This document shows, piece by piece, positions 53,266-63,997 of a stretch of DNA of 64,000 nt (the stretch's first letter is position 1; every line of letters begins with the position of its first letter). Under the pieces are notes generated by a model, which worked only from the letters and a program-made list of their open reading frames with translations, made no database searches and was not told the DNA's origin. The stretch spans positions 192,277,465-192,341,464 of the forward strand of contig NC_077234.1 of assembly GCF_027887165.1 (NCBI RefSeq). The letters are read 5' to 3'. The position numbers were made by a program, and so were the translations under genes. This DNA is from Monodelphis domestica (taxonomy: Eukaryota > Chordata > Mammalia > Didelphimorphia > Didelphidae).

Positions 53266-53679
53266 TGGGGTCAGAGTATTTCAGTTTCTAATGGCTTTGT
53301 GTTGTTTAAAATTGCCATGATGAGGAACATCAGAATTAACCTATTAAAATACTGCTTCATGCCCTGAAAGTCAATGTTCTTGTCTAAGTACTGTTCAGTC
53401 CATTCCTAAGTCCCTGCAGATACTACTTAGGCTGCCTTCTTCCATGTTATCCAAGTTACATCCTCGTCTATGTTCCAAATAGCTCTTGAACATCTCCTGT
53501 TGCTAAGCAGAAGTTTCTCCCTTGTTTTCCAATCCCTGAGACCTCCCCTCTTATAAAAGCTGTAATACCTCCCTAACTCTCAGCTCCCCACTAGCCTTTC
53601 TTCTCCTCCAACCTCCACATTTGTTTTCTCTTTCTTAAAAGAAATAAAGTCACAGAGCTTGTGGCTTTCTGATTATTCA
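53266..53679 (+). mobile_element. Probable solo LTR, about 414 bp
   Basis: TATA box (TTATAAAAG at 53551) and AATAAA (53643-53648) stand about 90 bp apart in sense order, as in a compact LTR. Possible ends are TGGGGTCAGAG and GATTATTCA with flanks AAGG and AGGG (three of four match). It lies within an antisense L2. Boundaries are less certain than for the other LTRs. Fossil, no internal region. Confidence 0.5.
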
Positions 53680-53689
53680 AGGGAACAGG

Positions 53690-53960
53690 ATAGCTATTAT
53701 TTTTAAGGATTAACAGTGGGAAGGAGCTAGATTATGAAGAGCTTTAAGTACCAAATAGAGGAGTTATGTTTGATCCCGGAGTAAATAGGAAGTAACTGGA
53801 GCTCACTGAGAAGTGGAAGAGTCCAGGGGATGATTAGGCTTGGAAGGATCAATTTGGCAGCAGAGTGGAGGATGGATTAAAAGTAGGAAGAGATTTGAAA
53901 TTGGGAGAGCAGTTAAAAAGCTGTTGCTGTAGTTTACGTGAGAAGGCATGAGTGTTAGGA
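53690..53960 (-). mobile_element. L2 fragment, antisense
   Basis: GGAAGGAGCTAGATTATGAA, GAAGTAACTGGAGCTCACTG, GGATCAATTTGGCAGCAGAG and AGAGATTTGAAATTGGGAG follow the reverse L2 3' region. Confidence 0.65.
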
Positions 53961-54079
53961 TAATGGTTGGTGGTTTTGTGCATGTGATGGTGAGGCTAAA
54001 AAAAAAATGCTCATTATTTTAAAGAACAGAAAAGGTTTAGGGATAGATAAAAACATGAAGATAATAGTAATAGCAACAA

Positions 54080-54310
54080 TAATAATAGTAACAGCATTTA
54101 TAAGGTTTATAAAACAATTGCAAATATGATCTGATTTTATCTTCACAAAAATCTGGGAGGTAGGTGCTTTAATTACTCCCATTTTACAGATATGGTAACT
54201 CAATATGAATCTTGTCCAGGATCACACAACTAGTATGCATTTGAGTCAGAATTTGAACTTGAGTCTTCCTGATTCCAAGCCTTACACTCTACCAGGGTAC
54301 CACTTAACTG
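54080..54310 (-). mobile_element. MIR-family SINE, antisense
   Basis: TTTATCTTCACAAAAATCTGG, CCCATTTTACAGATATGGTA, GGATCACACAACTAGTATGC and CTTGAGTCTTCCTGATTCC. Confidence 0.75.
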
Positions 54311-54504
54311 CTTGCATATAATAACAATGATTAATAAACAATAAGTAAGACCTTCAAGGGCATAGAGACTTAATATGTATCCAGTACAAGGAGTATTTTA
54401 TTTACAAAATTGGTCATGTTCTCAAAAGGTTTGTGTTAAGTTGTGTTAACTTGGAAAAGAATTTTGAAAGACAAATCTATCTTAAAATTATGGGAATTAA
54501 AGTC

Positions 54505-54710
54505 AGCTAGGTGGCTTAGGGGATTGAGAGCCAGGCCTAGAAATGGGAGGGCCTGGGTTCAATTTTGGCCTTAGACACTTTTTAGCTGTGTGACCCTGGC
54601 TGGACAAGTCATTTAATCCCCATTGCCTACTAGCCCTTACCACTCTTCAGCCTTGGAACCAGTACACTGTATTGATTCTAAGATGAAGTTTTTTTTTTGT
54701 TTTTTTTTAA
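54505..54710 (+). mobile_element. tRNA-headed marsupial SINE, sense
   Basis: CAGCTAGGTGGCTTAGGGGA, GCCAGGCCTAGAAATGGGAG, TTAGACACTTTTTAGCTGTG, ATTTAATCCCCATTGCC and a T-rich end where an A-rich tail is usual. Confidence 0.85.
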
Positions 54711-55319
54711 TCAGAGGAATTTATTGAGAGAGAAAAGTTAAGCATGCATGTGTGGCTAAGTCCCCAGTAGGAGAAACCTGTTGAAAGGACTGTGAGCAAG
54801 GCTTTTAAAGATTAAAACCACTGGCTGGAATGGGATGATGGGCTCAGGATCAATTTCAGAAAAGGGTGGGATGTCCAAGCAGGAGAAGGGATTTGGGGCT
54901 CTTCATCAGCTCTTATAGATAAACCAGGAGGACAGAATGCAGGATGTCCTTAAGGCTTTTTTATTTGACTATCTGTTTGGGCATTGTCTGTTCAACTGAT
55001 CTCATCAGGAATGTCATCCATGAGCCTCTGTGGCTGAACTTACCAGGGATTCCTGACATTATTATTACAATGCAAATATCTATAGTTATGCTATACTTTA
55101 AATATCTACTCTTAACAGTTGTTTTGAAAAAGTAATGGATTTTCCCATAGAAATAAAGTTTTAGGTATTTAGATATTTGTTATTTTTAGGTAATTTAAGC
55201 ATTGCTGAATTACCCAGAATTTTTAAAATATATTTATAGACCCTAATTTTTTTTATATTTATACACTATATACCCAGACATTTATATACATTTGTAAAGA
55301 ATAGTAAAAAATAGTAGAA
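54711..55319. other. Unclassified intron segment
   Basis: AT-rich in its second half. No gene or named repeat was recognised. Confidence 0.35.
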
Positions 55320-55640
55320 TATACAGCATCGTGGAAAGAATAGTGGATTTTAGAGTCTGGAGACCAGTTCTCAAGTCCTGGTGCTGCCTCTTATTTTCTA
55401 TGTGTCTTGGAGCAAATTGTTTCCATTTCCTCTTCCATAAAATGAGTAGGCTAGCGAATCTCAGGGGCTGCCTTGCTAAAATCCAACTCATATGCAAGTC
55501 AGGATATCATTGATTGTGATTTCATTGGTATTCTTCAAAGGCCCATCTTCTGTGAGAATACTGTACCAAATGCTTAACTATGACTATGGTCTCTGAGAGG
55601 TTCCTTCCACTTAGAAATCTATGACTATTAAAAGAACTGA
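55320..55640 (+). mobile_element. MIR relic with long tail, sense
   Basis: CATCGTGGAAAGAATAGTGG, CTGGAGACCAGTTCTCAAG, CCTCTTCCATAAAATGAG, then GGTTCCTTCCACTTAGAAAT and CTATGACTAT at the tail. Confidence 0.6.
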
Positions 55641-55799
55641 TGAAATATTTTGGTCATTGGATTTTAGACCTAGACCCTCGAAGACTGTCCAATCTAAAAG
55701 TGCTTAACTTTGTTTGTGTCAGGGACTTCTTTGAGTCAGGTAAAATCTATGGCCCTCTTCTCAGAGGAATTTGTGTTATATCTCTTGTTGAAGAATCAA

Positions 55800-56030
55800 C
55801 CAATAAATACACTTAACACAGTGGATAGACCTGGAGGCAGGAAGACTCATCTTCTTAATTTCAAATCTGGCCTAAAGATACTAGCAGTCTCACCCCAGGC
55901 AAGTCCTTCACCCTGTTTGCCTCAGTTTTCTCATCTGTAAAATGAGCTGGAGATGGAATTGGACAACTACTCTAGTATCTTTGCCAAGAAAACTCCAGAT
56001 GGGGTCACAAAGAGTTTCACATGCCTGAAA
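55800..56030 (+). mobile_element. SINE with RTE-type 3' end, sense
   Basis: TGGAGGCAGGAAGACTCATC, CAGTTTTCTCATCTGTAAAA, CTAGTATCTTTGCCAAGAAA and GATGGGGTCACAAAGAGT. Confidence 0.8.
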
Positions 56031-56939
56031 CAAGTAAATAGCCAAGAAATACGCCAAGTGCTGAGGATACAAAAAAAAAAATTAAATTGCAGAGTCTGGT
56101 GAAAATAACAGGTCCTCTGACCCCCACCCCCTCCAACCCTGCCCCCTCCCCAGCCATCAGCACTCTTTTTCATGGTTCAGCAGTGACCCTACTTTTTGTA
56201 CCTGCAGCTTCTTATCCCATCTAGACAATTCACAGGAGTTCTTTCCTGGAATCCTTGATAGAAGGCAGGGGACCTTATTAGAGTTTACTACAGAGTGTAT
56301 TATGAAAAGGAAAGAAAAAGCTTTGCAATGATGTTGATGTGCTCTTTACACACAATTGGTGCTCAATAAATACTTAATGAGTCTTGGAAGAGACCACCAT
56401 ACAGTGATAGCCAAGGTTGGCCCTTTGTATAAATGTTTTATAAGTTCTTCTATTAAGGAGTCTTTTTTGGAGAAGAGAAAGGAGGAATGTGTGGAAATGC
56501 CAGTACCTATATCTTTAAATCTGTCTGTGCCATGTGCATAGTAGATGCTTAAATAATTCATAGAATTAGTCAGAATATTTTGTTAAAATGGATTTCTTTA
56601 GCCTGTTTTTATCTGGGATCCTCTACTTACCAGGTCAGTGATCTCTTTTTGGCTAAGTGAAAAGTTATTGAAGTCTATTGAGTGATAATTAGCCCTTCTG
56701 GATTTGTTCATAAAATGACCTGAACTCCTAAAGAACAAATAGGGAGTCATCCAGGTTTCTCTGATGGTGATGGATTCCATGGTTTGGTCTGGGCTTTTCT
56801 GCACTGAACCACCAGAATATGAACTTGCCTGGCCTGATCTTATATTCCTATCAAGTTGAACAGGCTTTGACTTGCTGTTTTCAGTTATCTGTAATGCTTC
56901 CATACATTTTACCTCATTCCTCCCAACCTCTAATTTTCT
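56031..56939. other. Mostly unclassified; two short L2 ends
   Basis: L2-like termini at about 56345-56385 (GGTGCTCAATAAATACTTAA) and 56500-56545 (GCATAGTAGATGCTTAAATAA), plus a C-rich run near 56120-56155. No gene was seen. Confidence 0.4.
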
Positions 56940-57760
56940 TGGTTAATTCAGTCAGTCAGTAGACATCCAATAAGCGCCTTTTATGTGTCAGGCATGATGC
57001 TTGGTGCTGGAAATTGAGACAAAATAGCCCCCTTCTTTCCAGAAGCTTGAGACTACTGAGGGAAAGCCACCAGAATTCAGGTAAGAAAGTGCAAAGTGTA
57101 TATAAAGTCAATACAGAATAATTTCTATCTAATGAGAGTTGGGTACCAGCAACTGGGGAAATCAGGATAGGTCTCCTGTAGGCAATTAAGGATACTAAGG
57201 TTCCTTGAGAACCTTTAGGATGATGGAGATTCTAAGAGGTGGAAATGATGATGGATTTCAGGCATTAGGAGATAGAATTTAAGTTCATTTGGCAGTTACA
57301 TAGTATGCAGAAAAGAAAGTAACAAGTCAAAGTTCAAGAGTCTAAGGCTTTAAAATCCAAACAGGAATTTCTATTATATTCCAGATGCAACTGAAAGCCA
57401 CTGGAGCTTCTTGAGCAAGAGAATAACCCAGTCTGACCTGTGCCTTAGGAATATCATTTGGAAGTCATGGTGAGGAGGAATTGGAGATAGGAAAGGCTTA
57501 TCTGGGTGAGAGACTATGGGGACCTAAGTAACCGAGGAATATATGTTCTGGAGGCTGAATCATTAAGACTTCATAGCTGATTTTGGAAAATGAGGGCAAG
57601 AGAAGAGCAGAGGATGACGAGTTCCAAAGCCAGGCAACTAAAACATTTTGTGGTGCTCTTAACAGAAGTACATAGAGAAGGGTTTTCAGAAAAGAGGAGT
57701 TCTGTTTTGGATATATTTAATTTAAAATGTTGATGAGACATTGCTTTATGTGGCAAAGAA
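56940..57760 (-). mobile_element. L2 3' region, antisense, long
   Basis: CAATAAGCGCCTTTTATGTG, TCAGGCATGATGCTTGGTGC, CTGAAAGCCACTGGAGCTTC, TAACCCAGTCTGACCTGTGC and AGGAATATCATTTGGAAGTC give a long reverse L2, the best preserved in the window. Confidence 0.7.
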
Positions 57761-57764
57761 TTGG

Positions 57765-58140
57765 AAATTTGGGGAATGACTACAGAATAGTTTATGATTG
57801 TGATGAAACTACTGAGGTATAAGAAATGATGAACAGGTTAATTTTTTTAAAATCTTGAAAGGAGTTACATGAGATAATGAAGAGTGAAATGAGTAGAACC
57901 ACGGGAACATCTACAGCTACAGATTTAATATTTGAAGAATAGCTTGTGAATGTTCACTTCCAGAGAACAAACTGAAAAATGGAAATCTATCTTATATATA
58001 TCTATCGTATCTGCTGGATAATGCTTTCTATGGTGTGGGGAGGGGAGGAAAGGCCTGAGATACCTGGAAATAAATTCCATTAAAAATTTCTTTAAAAATA
58101 TGTATTTATACACATGAGAGACAGATAGAGAGAAGAAAAC
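57765..58140 (+). mobile_element. L1 3' end, sense
   Basis: GTTTATGATTGTGATGAAAC, TAAGAAATGATGAACAGG, GAGTGAAATGAGTAGAACCA and CACTTCCAGAGAACAAACTG: the end of ORF2 and the 3' UTR of a marsupial L1 in sense orientation, ending in an A/T-rich tail. Confidence 0.75.
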
Positions 58141-58169
58141 AATTTTTAAAATGCTGATGAGCCTGAGTT

Positions 58170-58330
58170 GATTAAATTCTGTAGGCAGTTTGTAATACAG
58201 AACTGGAGCTCAGGAGAAAAACACCTACAAATGTCTAAAGTTCACATACCTTAGTAAGGGATGGAGTTGGGATTTGAACCCATGTCTTCTAAGTTGGGTC
58301 CTCTTCTAACTGTGTCATGCAGCCACAGAG
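58170..58330 (-). mobile_element. MIR fragment, antisense
   Basis: GGATGGAGTTGGGATTTGAA, CCCATGTCTTCTAAGTTG and GTCCTCTTCTAACTG. Confidence 0.5.
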
Positions 58331-58769
58331 ATGTAGATCCTATGATAATTGGGCCCCTTCGTCATTTGGCTTCTTACTGAAGTTAACATAGCCAAACCTA
58401 TAAGGTTCTTCTTTTTTTTTTGGATTGGTATTTATTTCTTATTTTAATAACAAAAGGACACCAAAACACAGAGATTAAAAGGTCATTTTAAACTCATGGA
58501 GCAAGTCAGTTGTCACAGATGATGTACCCTTTTTGAAATACTTATGACGTCTTAATTTTGGAATTGCAATGTTTATTCATATGGAATGGAAAGTTTTCAG
58601 AGGGTAACAGAAGGCTGTGACATAACAAGAACATAATAGAGAATATGAGGAAATATACTTCGTGTTTGGAGACCTTTCTGACCCTTGAAATAGTTGCTTA
58701 AACATTGCAAAAGCACAGTGTCTTCTGATCTTAGATACAAAACTACCTGGTCCTCAGGCACTTCTAACT

Positions 58770-58890
58770 ATGTTAATGAACATGCCAAGTCATCTGTAAA
58801 ATAGGAATAATATCACCTACCTTAAGAGACCATTTTGAAGATCACATGAGATGATATAGGTCTCTATTATTGTTGTTACTTCTGAAGAGA
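58770..58890 (+). mobile_element. MIR fragment, sense
   Basis: CATCTGTAAAATAGGAATAA, TATCACCTACCTTAAGAGAC and AGATCACATGAGATGATATA. Confidence 0.65.
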
Positions 58891-59049
58891 AAGGTAAAAG
58901 CATCTGTGAAGGGGATTTTGTCAATGAATCACCCAGAGAATGCATGGATAGCCCAAAAAACAAGGAATGTGACTCTTTGGGACTAGGTAGCTGAGATGAG
59001 GTGGGAGTTCATTAGTAGGATGAGGCACAGTTTATGAGATGATTTCTGA

Positions 59050-59680
59050 GGTCAATTCTGCTACTGTAACTTCTCTCCTGGACTTTTGCCTTTTTATTTG
59101 GTCTCTCTGCCTTAAGGCAGAGAAGTCCCTTCCTACTCATTTCCATCCTTCCCCCAGCCACCAAAATTATTTTCCTAAAGTACAGGTCTGAACATGTCTT
59201 TCCTTTTCTCAGTAAGCTTCAGTGGCTCCCCATTAACTCTGGGATCCGTTTTTAAAATCCTTTTTTAGCATTAAAAGCTTTTATAACCTACCTTCATCAT
59301 GCCTTTTCCCTTTCATCACCCATTACCCTCCCTTCCCTCCCACTCAGCCCAGCCAAATTGGTCTTGCTGTTCCTAACACAGGATATTTCCAGCTCTGGGC
59401 TATTGCTTTGGCTTCCCCCCATATCTAGAATATATTCCCTCTTGACCTTTGCCTTTTAGAATCCTTAGTCTTCAGAATTTATTTCAAGAGCCACACTCTC
59501 TGCAAAGCACCTTGTGCCTTTTTTTTTTTTGCCAGTTCCTATCTATGTTCATGTTGTTTCTGTGATTGAATTTAAGTTCCCTAGAGGCAGGGAATATTTC
59601 ACTTTTTTTTTCCCCCTCATTGCTAGTCCCTAACTCTGTACCTGGTCACAAAATAAGACTTAATAACTATTGATGGGAGA
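59050..59680 (+). mobile_element. L2 3' region, sense
   Basis: GTACAGGTCTGAACATGTCT, TTCAGTGGCTCCCCATTAAC, TTTATAACCTACCTTCATCA, GCTTCCCCCCATATCTAGAA and GTTCCCTAGAGGCAGGGAA: a long sense L2 to its terminus. Confidence 0.75.
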
Positions 59681-60059
59681 GATGGCCTTGTATCAGAAGG
59701 AGATTTGGACCAAGTAACTTGTAGAGTGTTTTCCAAAGCTGAAGCTCTCTGGGGAAATGTACACAAATGATACTTCACTTGCCCTCCTGACATGCCTAGA
59801 AAGTTCTTGGAATGCTTTTGCCACATACACTCGAGTGAGTACAAATTAAAGACTGACATCATCCCAGACTCTTCTGGTGATTTAATACACACAAGATCTG
59901 TGATTTTCGGGAATTGGAGTAGATAGTGGCCAAGGGAGTTGCCTGACAATCACAGAGGTAAAGTGAATTGTTGCACCTCATAGATCGATACCTTGATATG
60001 TAGATAAATACATCTGCATGGATGGAGGGGGAGGAAGGGAGAAACACACAGAGACAGAG

Positions 60060-60330
60060 ACACTGGTGCTATGTGCCAAGCACTGAGAATACAGATACAA
60101 ATAGAAATATAAGAAGCAGTATTTGACCCTAGAATTTTCAGTCAACAATAGCAGCCATTTATTAAGTGCCTGCTGGCACCATGCTAAGGACAGAGATACA
60201 AAGAAAATACAAAAAGCACATTTCCTTAAGGAGCTAACATTCTAGTGAAGGCAGGCACCACTTAAACAATTACGTACATACAAATTATATATAGTGTATT
60301 TCCTAATAGGGAGCAGACAAAACACACAAG
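60060..60330 (-). mobile_element. L2 3' end, antisense
   Basis: CATTTATTAAGTGCCTGCTG, GGACAGAGATACAAAGAAAA and AAGGAGCTAACATTCTAGTG. A second partial copy precedes it (GCTATGTGCCAAGCACTG). Confidence 0.65.
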
Positions 60331-60430
60331 GAGGTGGTAACCAGGGAGGGGGGTGGGGGGGCTTGAGTGTTTTGGTCTGGGGGTCCCAAGGATGAGGGAG
60401 TGATTGAAACTGTGACGGTATTGATTAGAC

Positions 60431-60754
60431 TTAAGTTACTAGACCAAAAGGTAGCAAGGAGGTGGGAGCAAAGTAAATGGCAAAGATGAACATGAAGATT
60501 GTAAAGAAAATGCTACTTCCCACAACTATGGTTACATGGTTACACCAACAACGGTGATATGACTCTGGAAAGCACAAGCCAAGGAGTAGGAGGATGCTAA
60601 TTGATATAAGCATGAAGAAAACTCCATAAACTATCAAGATATTTACTCCAGTCCCAGGATTTGAAGACAGATAAGAACTACTGAATACTTTAGGTGCTAA
60701 TAAATCTATGATGATTATTTCTCCAAGAAAATTTAGACATGTATATCGCTTCAT
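60431..60754 (-). other. Unexplained 107-codon open frame, two hydrophobic segments
   Basis: The predicted peptide has two membrane-like stretches, GVNILIVYGVFFMLISIS (then ILLLLGLCF) and VTIVVGSSIFFTIFMFIF, separated by a polar CFPESYHRCWCNH loop. I recognise no family and no repeat underlying it. No promoter, splice or poly(A) context is evident. It may be a chance frame or an intron-borne pseudogene. Confidence 0.15.
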
Positions 60755-60879
60755 TCAAGTTATAGGTAAATTCTGAGGATCAAAGATCCATAGCATTAAG
60801 GATAGTGAATATTGCTTATTACATTTAGGATAATGTTTTATTCTGTATCTCATTTCTTTCTTGTCTTCCCCCTTTAATT

Positions 60880-61650
60880 TTTTTTATTCATCTTTATTTC
60901 ATTTTAATCCTGAATTTAATAAATGTCAAACAAAATGAGTATTTTCATATATGTTATAGATTAGGAAAGGATTGTACATGAAATTATGAATCTCCATTAC
61001 ATGAGACTCATTTTTTAAAACTATATAAAAAATTCTTGCATGTCCATAGTTCCTTATGGTTCTCTATTTTGTTGAGAGTAGAGACTGTTCCTTTTCTTCT
61101 CCTTTTCCTATCTTTATATGGGGGGGAAAGGCCTTGCAACAAATATACATCATTGAGTAAAATAATTTTCTACATTATCCATGTCTAAGAAACATGTCTC
61201 ATTCTGTACTTTGATTCTATCACTTCCCTCTAGGAAGTGAGTAGTATGCTTTTTTTTTTCTTTCCATATTCATCATGTTGTTAAAGAAATTTCAAGTTGC
61301 ACATAACAAGAAAGAAAACTCATAAAGTGAATAAAGTGAAAAACAATATGCTTCGATCTGCATTCAAACACCACTAATTCCTTCTGTGGCAGTGTATAGC
61401 ATTTTTCATTATGAGTCTCTTGGAGTTATCTTGGATCCTTAGCATGCTTCTTCAGCTTTTGAGTCATATTTTTTCATTTCATTGATTAGAGTTCTTAAAT
61501 CTTTCAAAATTGTTTTACTTTGTATTTATGTTGTTTAGTATCCTCTTGGTTCTGTTCAATTCACTCTGAATCAGTTTCTACAAGTCTTTCCAGGTTTCTC
61601 TGATCCATTCTTTTAGCACAATAATATTCTATTACACACATATTACACAC
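60880..61650 (-). mobile_element. L1 3' end, antisense
   Basis: TTTATTTCATTTTAATCCTG, CTGTGGCAGTGTATAGCATT, CTCTTGGAGTTATCTTGGAT, CCAGGTTTCTCTGATCC and TTTTAGCACAATAATATTC. Confidence 0.7.
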
Positions 61651-61749
61651 ATACACACACATAATTGTTGCATACGTTCCTAATAGACATTGATCAATAT
61701 TCCTGAAAAGACTTAAATCAAAGAAATATAATTTTATTTTTTGTTTCAT

Positions 61750-62040
61750 CTTTTTAAAAGATTCATTAATTTAATTAATTAATTTGCAATATTTTCCCAT
61801 GGTTAAATGATTCATATTCTTTCCCTCCCCTCCCATAGCCAATGATCAATTCCACTGGGTTTTATATGTATCATTGATCAAGATCTATTTCCATATTATT
61901 AATATTTGCAATAGAGTGATCATTGAGCATCTACTTCCCAATCATATCCCCATTGAACTATGTAATCAAGGAAATGTTTTTCTTCTGTGTTTCTACTCCC
62001 ACAGTTCTTTCTCTGTATGTGGATAGCATAAAGAAAAATA
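61750..62040 (-). mobile_element. L1 3' UTR fragment, antisense
   Basis: CAATATTTTCCCATGGTTAA, ATGATTCATATTCTTTCCC and ACAGTTCTTTCTCTGTATGT, GGATAGCAT. It resembles the L1 3' UTR flanking the 42-kb LTR. Confidence 0.65.
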
Positions 62041-62044
62041 ATTT

Positions 62045-62409
62045 AAATGTTAAAATATTACTCAGTCATTCTGTGTTTAAATTTCAAATTATTCCCCCAA
62101 AGTAAGTTCATACTCTTTCACCCAGCATCCCACTATTAGGTATATATACTAAGGAAGTCAAGGACAAAAATTCAAAGTCTAATATATACCAAAATATTCC
62201 GAGCAACGCACTTTCCTGTGGCCAAAAACTAGAGACAGTGTGGCCACCTGTCTATTGGGCAGAGTCAAAATAACTATGGTACCTAAATGCAATTGAATAC
62301 AATTAGGTAATAAATTAAGATAATGACTTCAAGGATGATTGGTATGAACTGATACACAGTGAAGTAAGAATCAAGAGAATAATGATTACAGCAATGTAAA
62401 TGGAAAACC
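62045..62409 (+). mobile_element. L1 3' end, sense, first part
   Basis: AAAACTAGAGACAGTGTGGC, GGTATGAACTGATACACAGT and GAAGTAAGAATCAAGAGAA form the end of ORF2 in sense orientation, interrupted by the SINE. Confidence 0.6.
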
Positions 62410-62603
62410 TGGAGGCATCTGGGTAGCTCAGTGGATTGAGAACCAGGACCAGAGACAGGAGGTCCTGGGTTCAAATTTGACCTCAGACACTTACTAGCTG
62501 TATGACCCTGGGCAAGTCACTTGACCCCCATTGCCTAGCCTATACCACTCTATACCACTTAGAACCAATATTGGTTCTAAGACCGAAGGTAAGGGTTTAC
62601 AAC
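62410..62603 (+). mobile_element. tRNA-headed marsupial SINE with clear duplication
   Basis: GGAGGCATCTGGGTAGCTCA to GACCGAAGGTAAGGGTTT. The 12-bp flanks AAATGGAAAACC (62398-62409) and AAATGGAAAGCC (62604-62615) are target-site duplications differing at one base, as produced by L1-driven insertion. Confidence 0.9.
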
Positions 62604-62700
62604 AAATGGAAAGCCTACTAAAAGAAAGTTGAATTCTGGATAACAGAAAAAACAGTGAAAACTTTTAGAGAAGAAATAAAATATGACTCCTCCTTCACAG
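62604..62700 (+). mobile_element. L1 3' end, sense, second part
   Basis: GTTGAATTCTGGATAACAGA and GAGAAGAAATAAAATATGAC continue the L1 split by the SINE. Confidence 0.5.
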
Positions 62701-63289
62701 CCATAGAGAAGGACAACGAGGATAAGGACAAATAGTATAGCTTGCTAGACAGGGTTTTGTTATGCACCGTCTTTGGCTAATTATCTTCCCTTTGCCTTAA
62801 TAAAAAGAGGGGCAGATATGGTAGAAATTAACTAACAAAGGCTAACCAATAACAGTAATTTATAATGTCCACATTTGGGCTGTACTGTCTTAAATTAACT
62901 CTTTTCCTTAGGGAAAGAGTCTAATACAGGGGTGAGCAAAACCCCACAAAAGAATAATGCAGAAAGAAATGAAGTGGGCACCTATTGAGATACCCCAACA
63001 AAGAGGTGCAAAAATAAGCGAATCTCATGTTAGTTTACTGTGTAGGACTGATGTTAATAAGGCAGAAATACCTAAAGGCTTTTTTGATTGGCTCATCCTG
63101 TCTCTTCCCCTTCTGCTCCCAACCCCCACCACCATTCTCCCTTTCTGCTGACCTTGTTATCCATTCCATCTCAAGAAAAGTATCCCTTTGGATTCCACCA
63201 AGCATATGCCTCCTTATCAATCATCTCCACAGGAGAAGCCTTCCCTTCTTTACCAGAGCAGAGCACCAAGGCTGCCTCTTTAGGTGCAA
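62701..63289. other. Unclassified intron segment
   Basis: No named repeat. Several overlapping short frames between 62957 and 63362 disagree in frame and lack domains, so no gene is called. Confidence 0.35.
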
Positions 63290-63420
63290 GATCATAGAAA
63301 CACAGACACTGAAGTCCAAAGGCTTGGATTCAGATCTTACTCCTGATGCTCGCTCCTTATAGCTCAACCTCACTGGTCCTCAGTTTCCTCATAAATAATA
63401 GGAGAGAGAGAATATAATTG
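63290..63420 (+). mobile_element. MIR fragment, sense
   Basis: AAGGCTTGGATTCAGATCTT, CTCAACCTCACTGGTCC and TCAGTTTCCTCATAAATAAT. Confidence 0.6.
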
Positions 63421-63424
63421 GAGT

Positions 63425-63663
63425 ATATGGAGGCTAGGGTCCCCAAATCAGGAAGATCTAAGTTCAGATCCATCCTCAGAAGCTTCCTAGATGGGCAACC
63501 TTGAGCAAGTCACTTAATGTGTTTCTGCCTTAGTTTCCTTATCTAAAAATGGGAATAATAATAGGACCTACCTCCCAGAGTTATTGTGAGGATCAAATAA
63601 AAACATTATTGTAAAATGCTTAGCACTGTGCCTGGTACACCAATGTTATTTAATAGATGCCTA
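63425..63663 (+). mobile_element. MIR-family SINE, sense, nearly full length
   Basis: TCTAAGTTCAGATCCATCCT, GGGCAACCTTGAGCAAGTCA, CCTTAGTTTCCTTATCTAAA, CTACCTCCCAGAGTTATTGT, GAGGATCAAATAAAAACA and AGCACTGTGCCTGGTACA. Confidence 0.8.
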
Positions 63664-63695
63664 TTCCCTTCCCTTCCCTTCCCTTCCCTTCCCTT
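63664..63695 (+). repeat. (CCCTT)n microsatellite
   Basis: Six CCCTT pentamers directly at the 3' tail of the MIR. Confidence 0.95.
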
Positions 63696-63975
63696 GCTTA
63701 AGGCCACTTAACTAGTAAATGGCAGAACTGGTTTTTAGTCTATGTACTGTAACTCTAAAACCTACACACAGCCTCACTATGATGTCCTTTCTGTAAATAA
63801 TTTTAACTAATCATATAATCTTGTGATATGATATCCTACATCATTTACTATATGATGATGATAATTTTTAGCTAATCAATGGACTATATAATATGTTTTC
63901 TCTGTGAATTCTTTTGAATATTTAACTTTTAATTCTTCATCACTGTAAATGATAAATATTGCATACTTTAATGAT

Positions 63976-63997
63976 TTTTTCCTTTCCTTTTTTCTAG
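63976..63997 (+). promoter_or_regulatory. UXS1: Probable splice acceptor of UXS1 intron 1
   Basis: Almost pure pyrimidine tract (TTTTTTCCTTTCC followed by TTTTTTCT) running into AG at 63996-63997. The downstream CAG gives the phase and first residues expected for UXS1 exon 2. A second AG three bases on (CAG at 63998-64000) is a NAGNAG-type alternative that would not keep Ser-Val. Confidence 0.7.

Larger units (their letters stand above)
9375..63997 (+). other. UXS1: UXS1 intron 1 (about 54.6 kb)
   Basis: Opens with a consensus GTAAGT donor. Closes, by inference, with a pyrimidine tract (63976-63995) and AG at 63996-63997. The phase is 1: T from exon 1 plus CA gives Ser (TCA), and the next base G starts Val, the Ser-Val expected at this point of UXS1. 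No other gene was recognised inside. The content is L1, L2, L3/CR1, MIR, marsupial SINEs, solo LTRs, a hAT element and simple repeats in both orientations. A long first intron fits the extended genomic size of UXS1 in mammals. Confidence 0.75.

Noticed and set aside
63027-63362. Possible coding exon shortly before the window end
   Set aside because: Several frames overlap without a preferred one. No consensus acceptor or donor pair bounds them, and the residues do not match UXS1.
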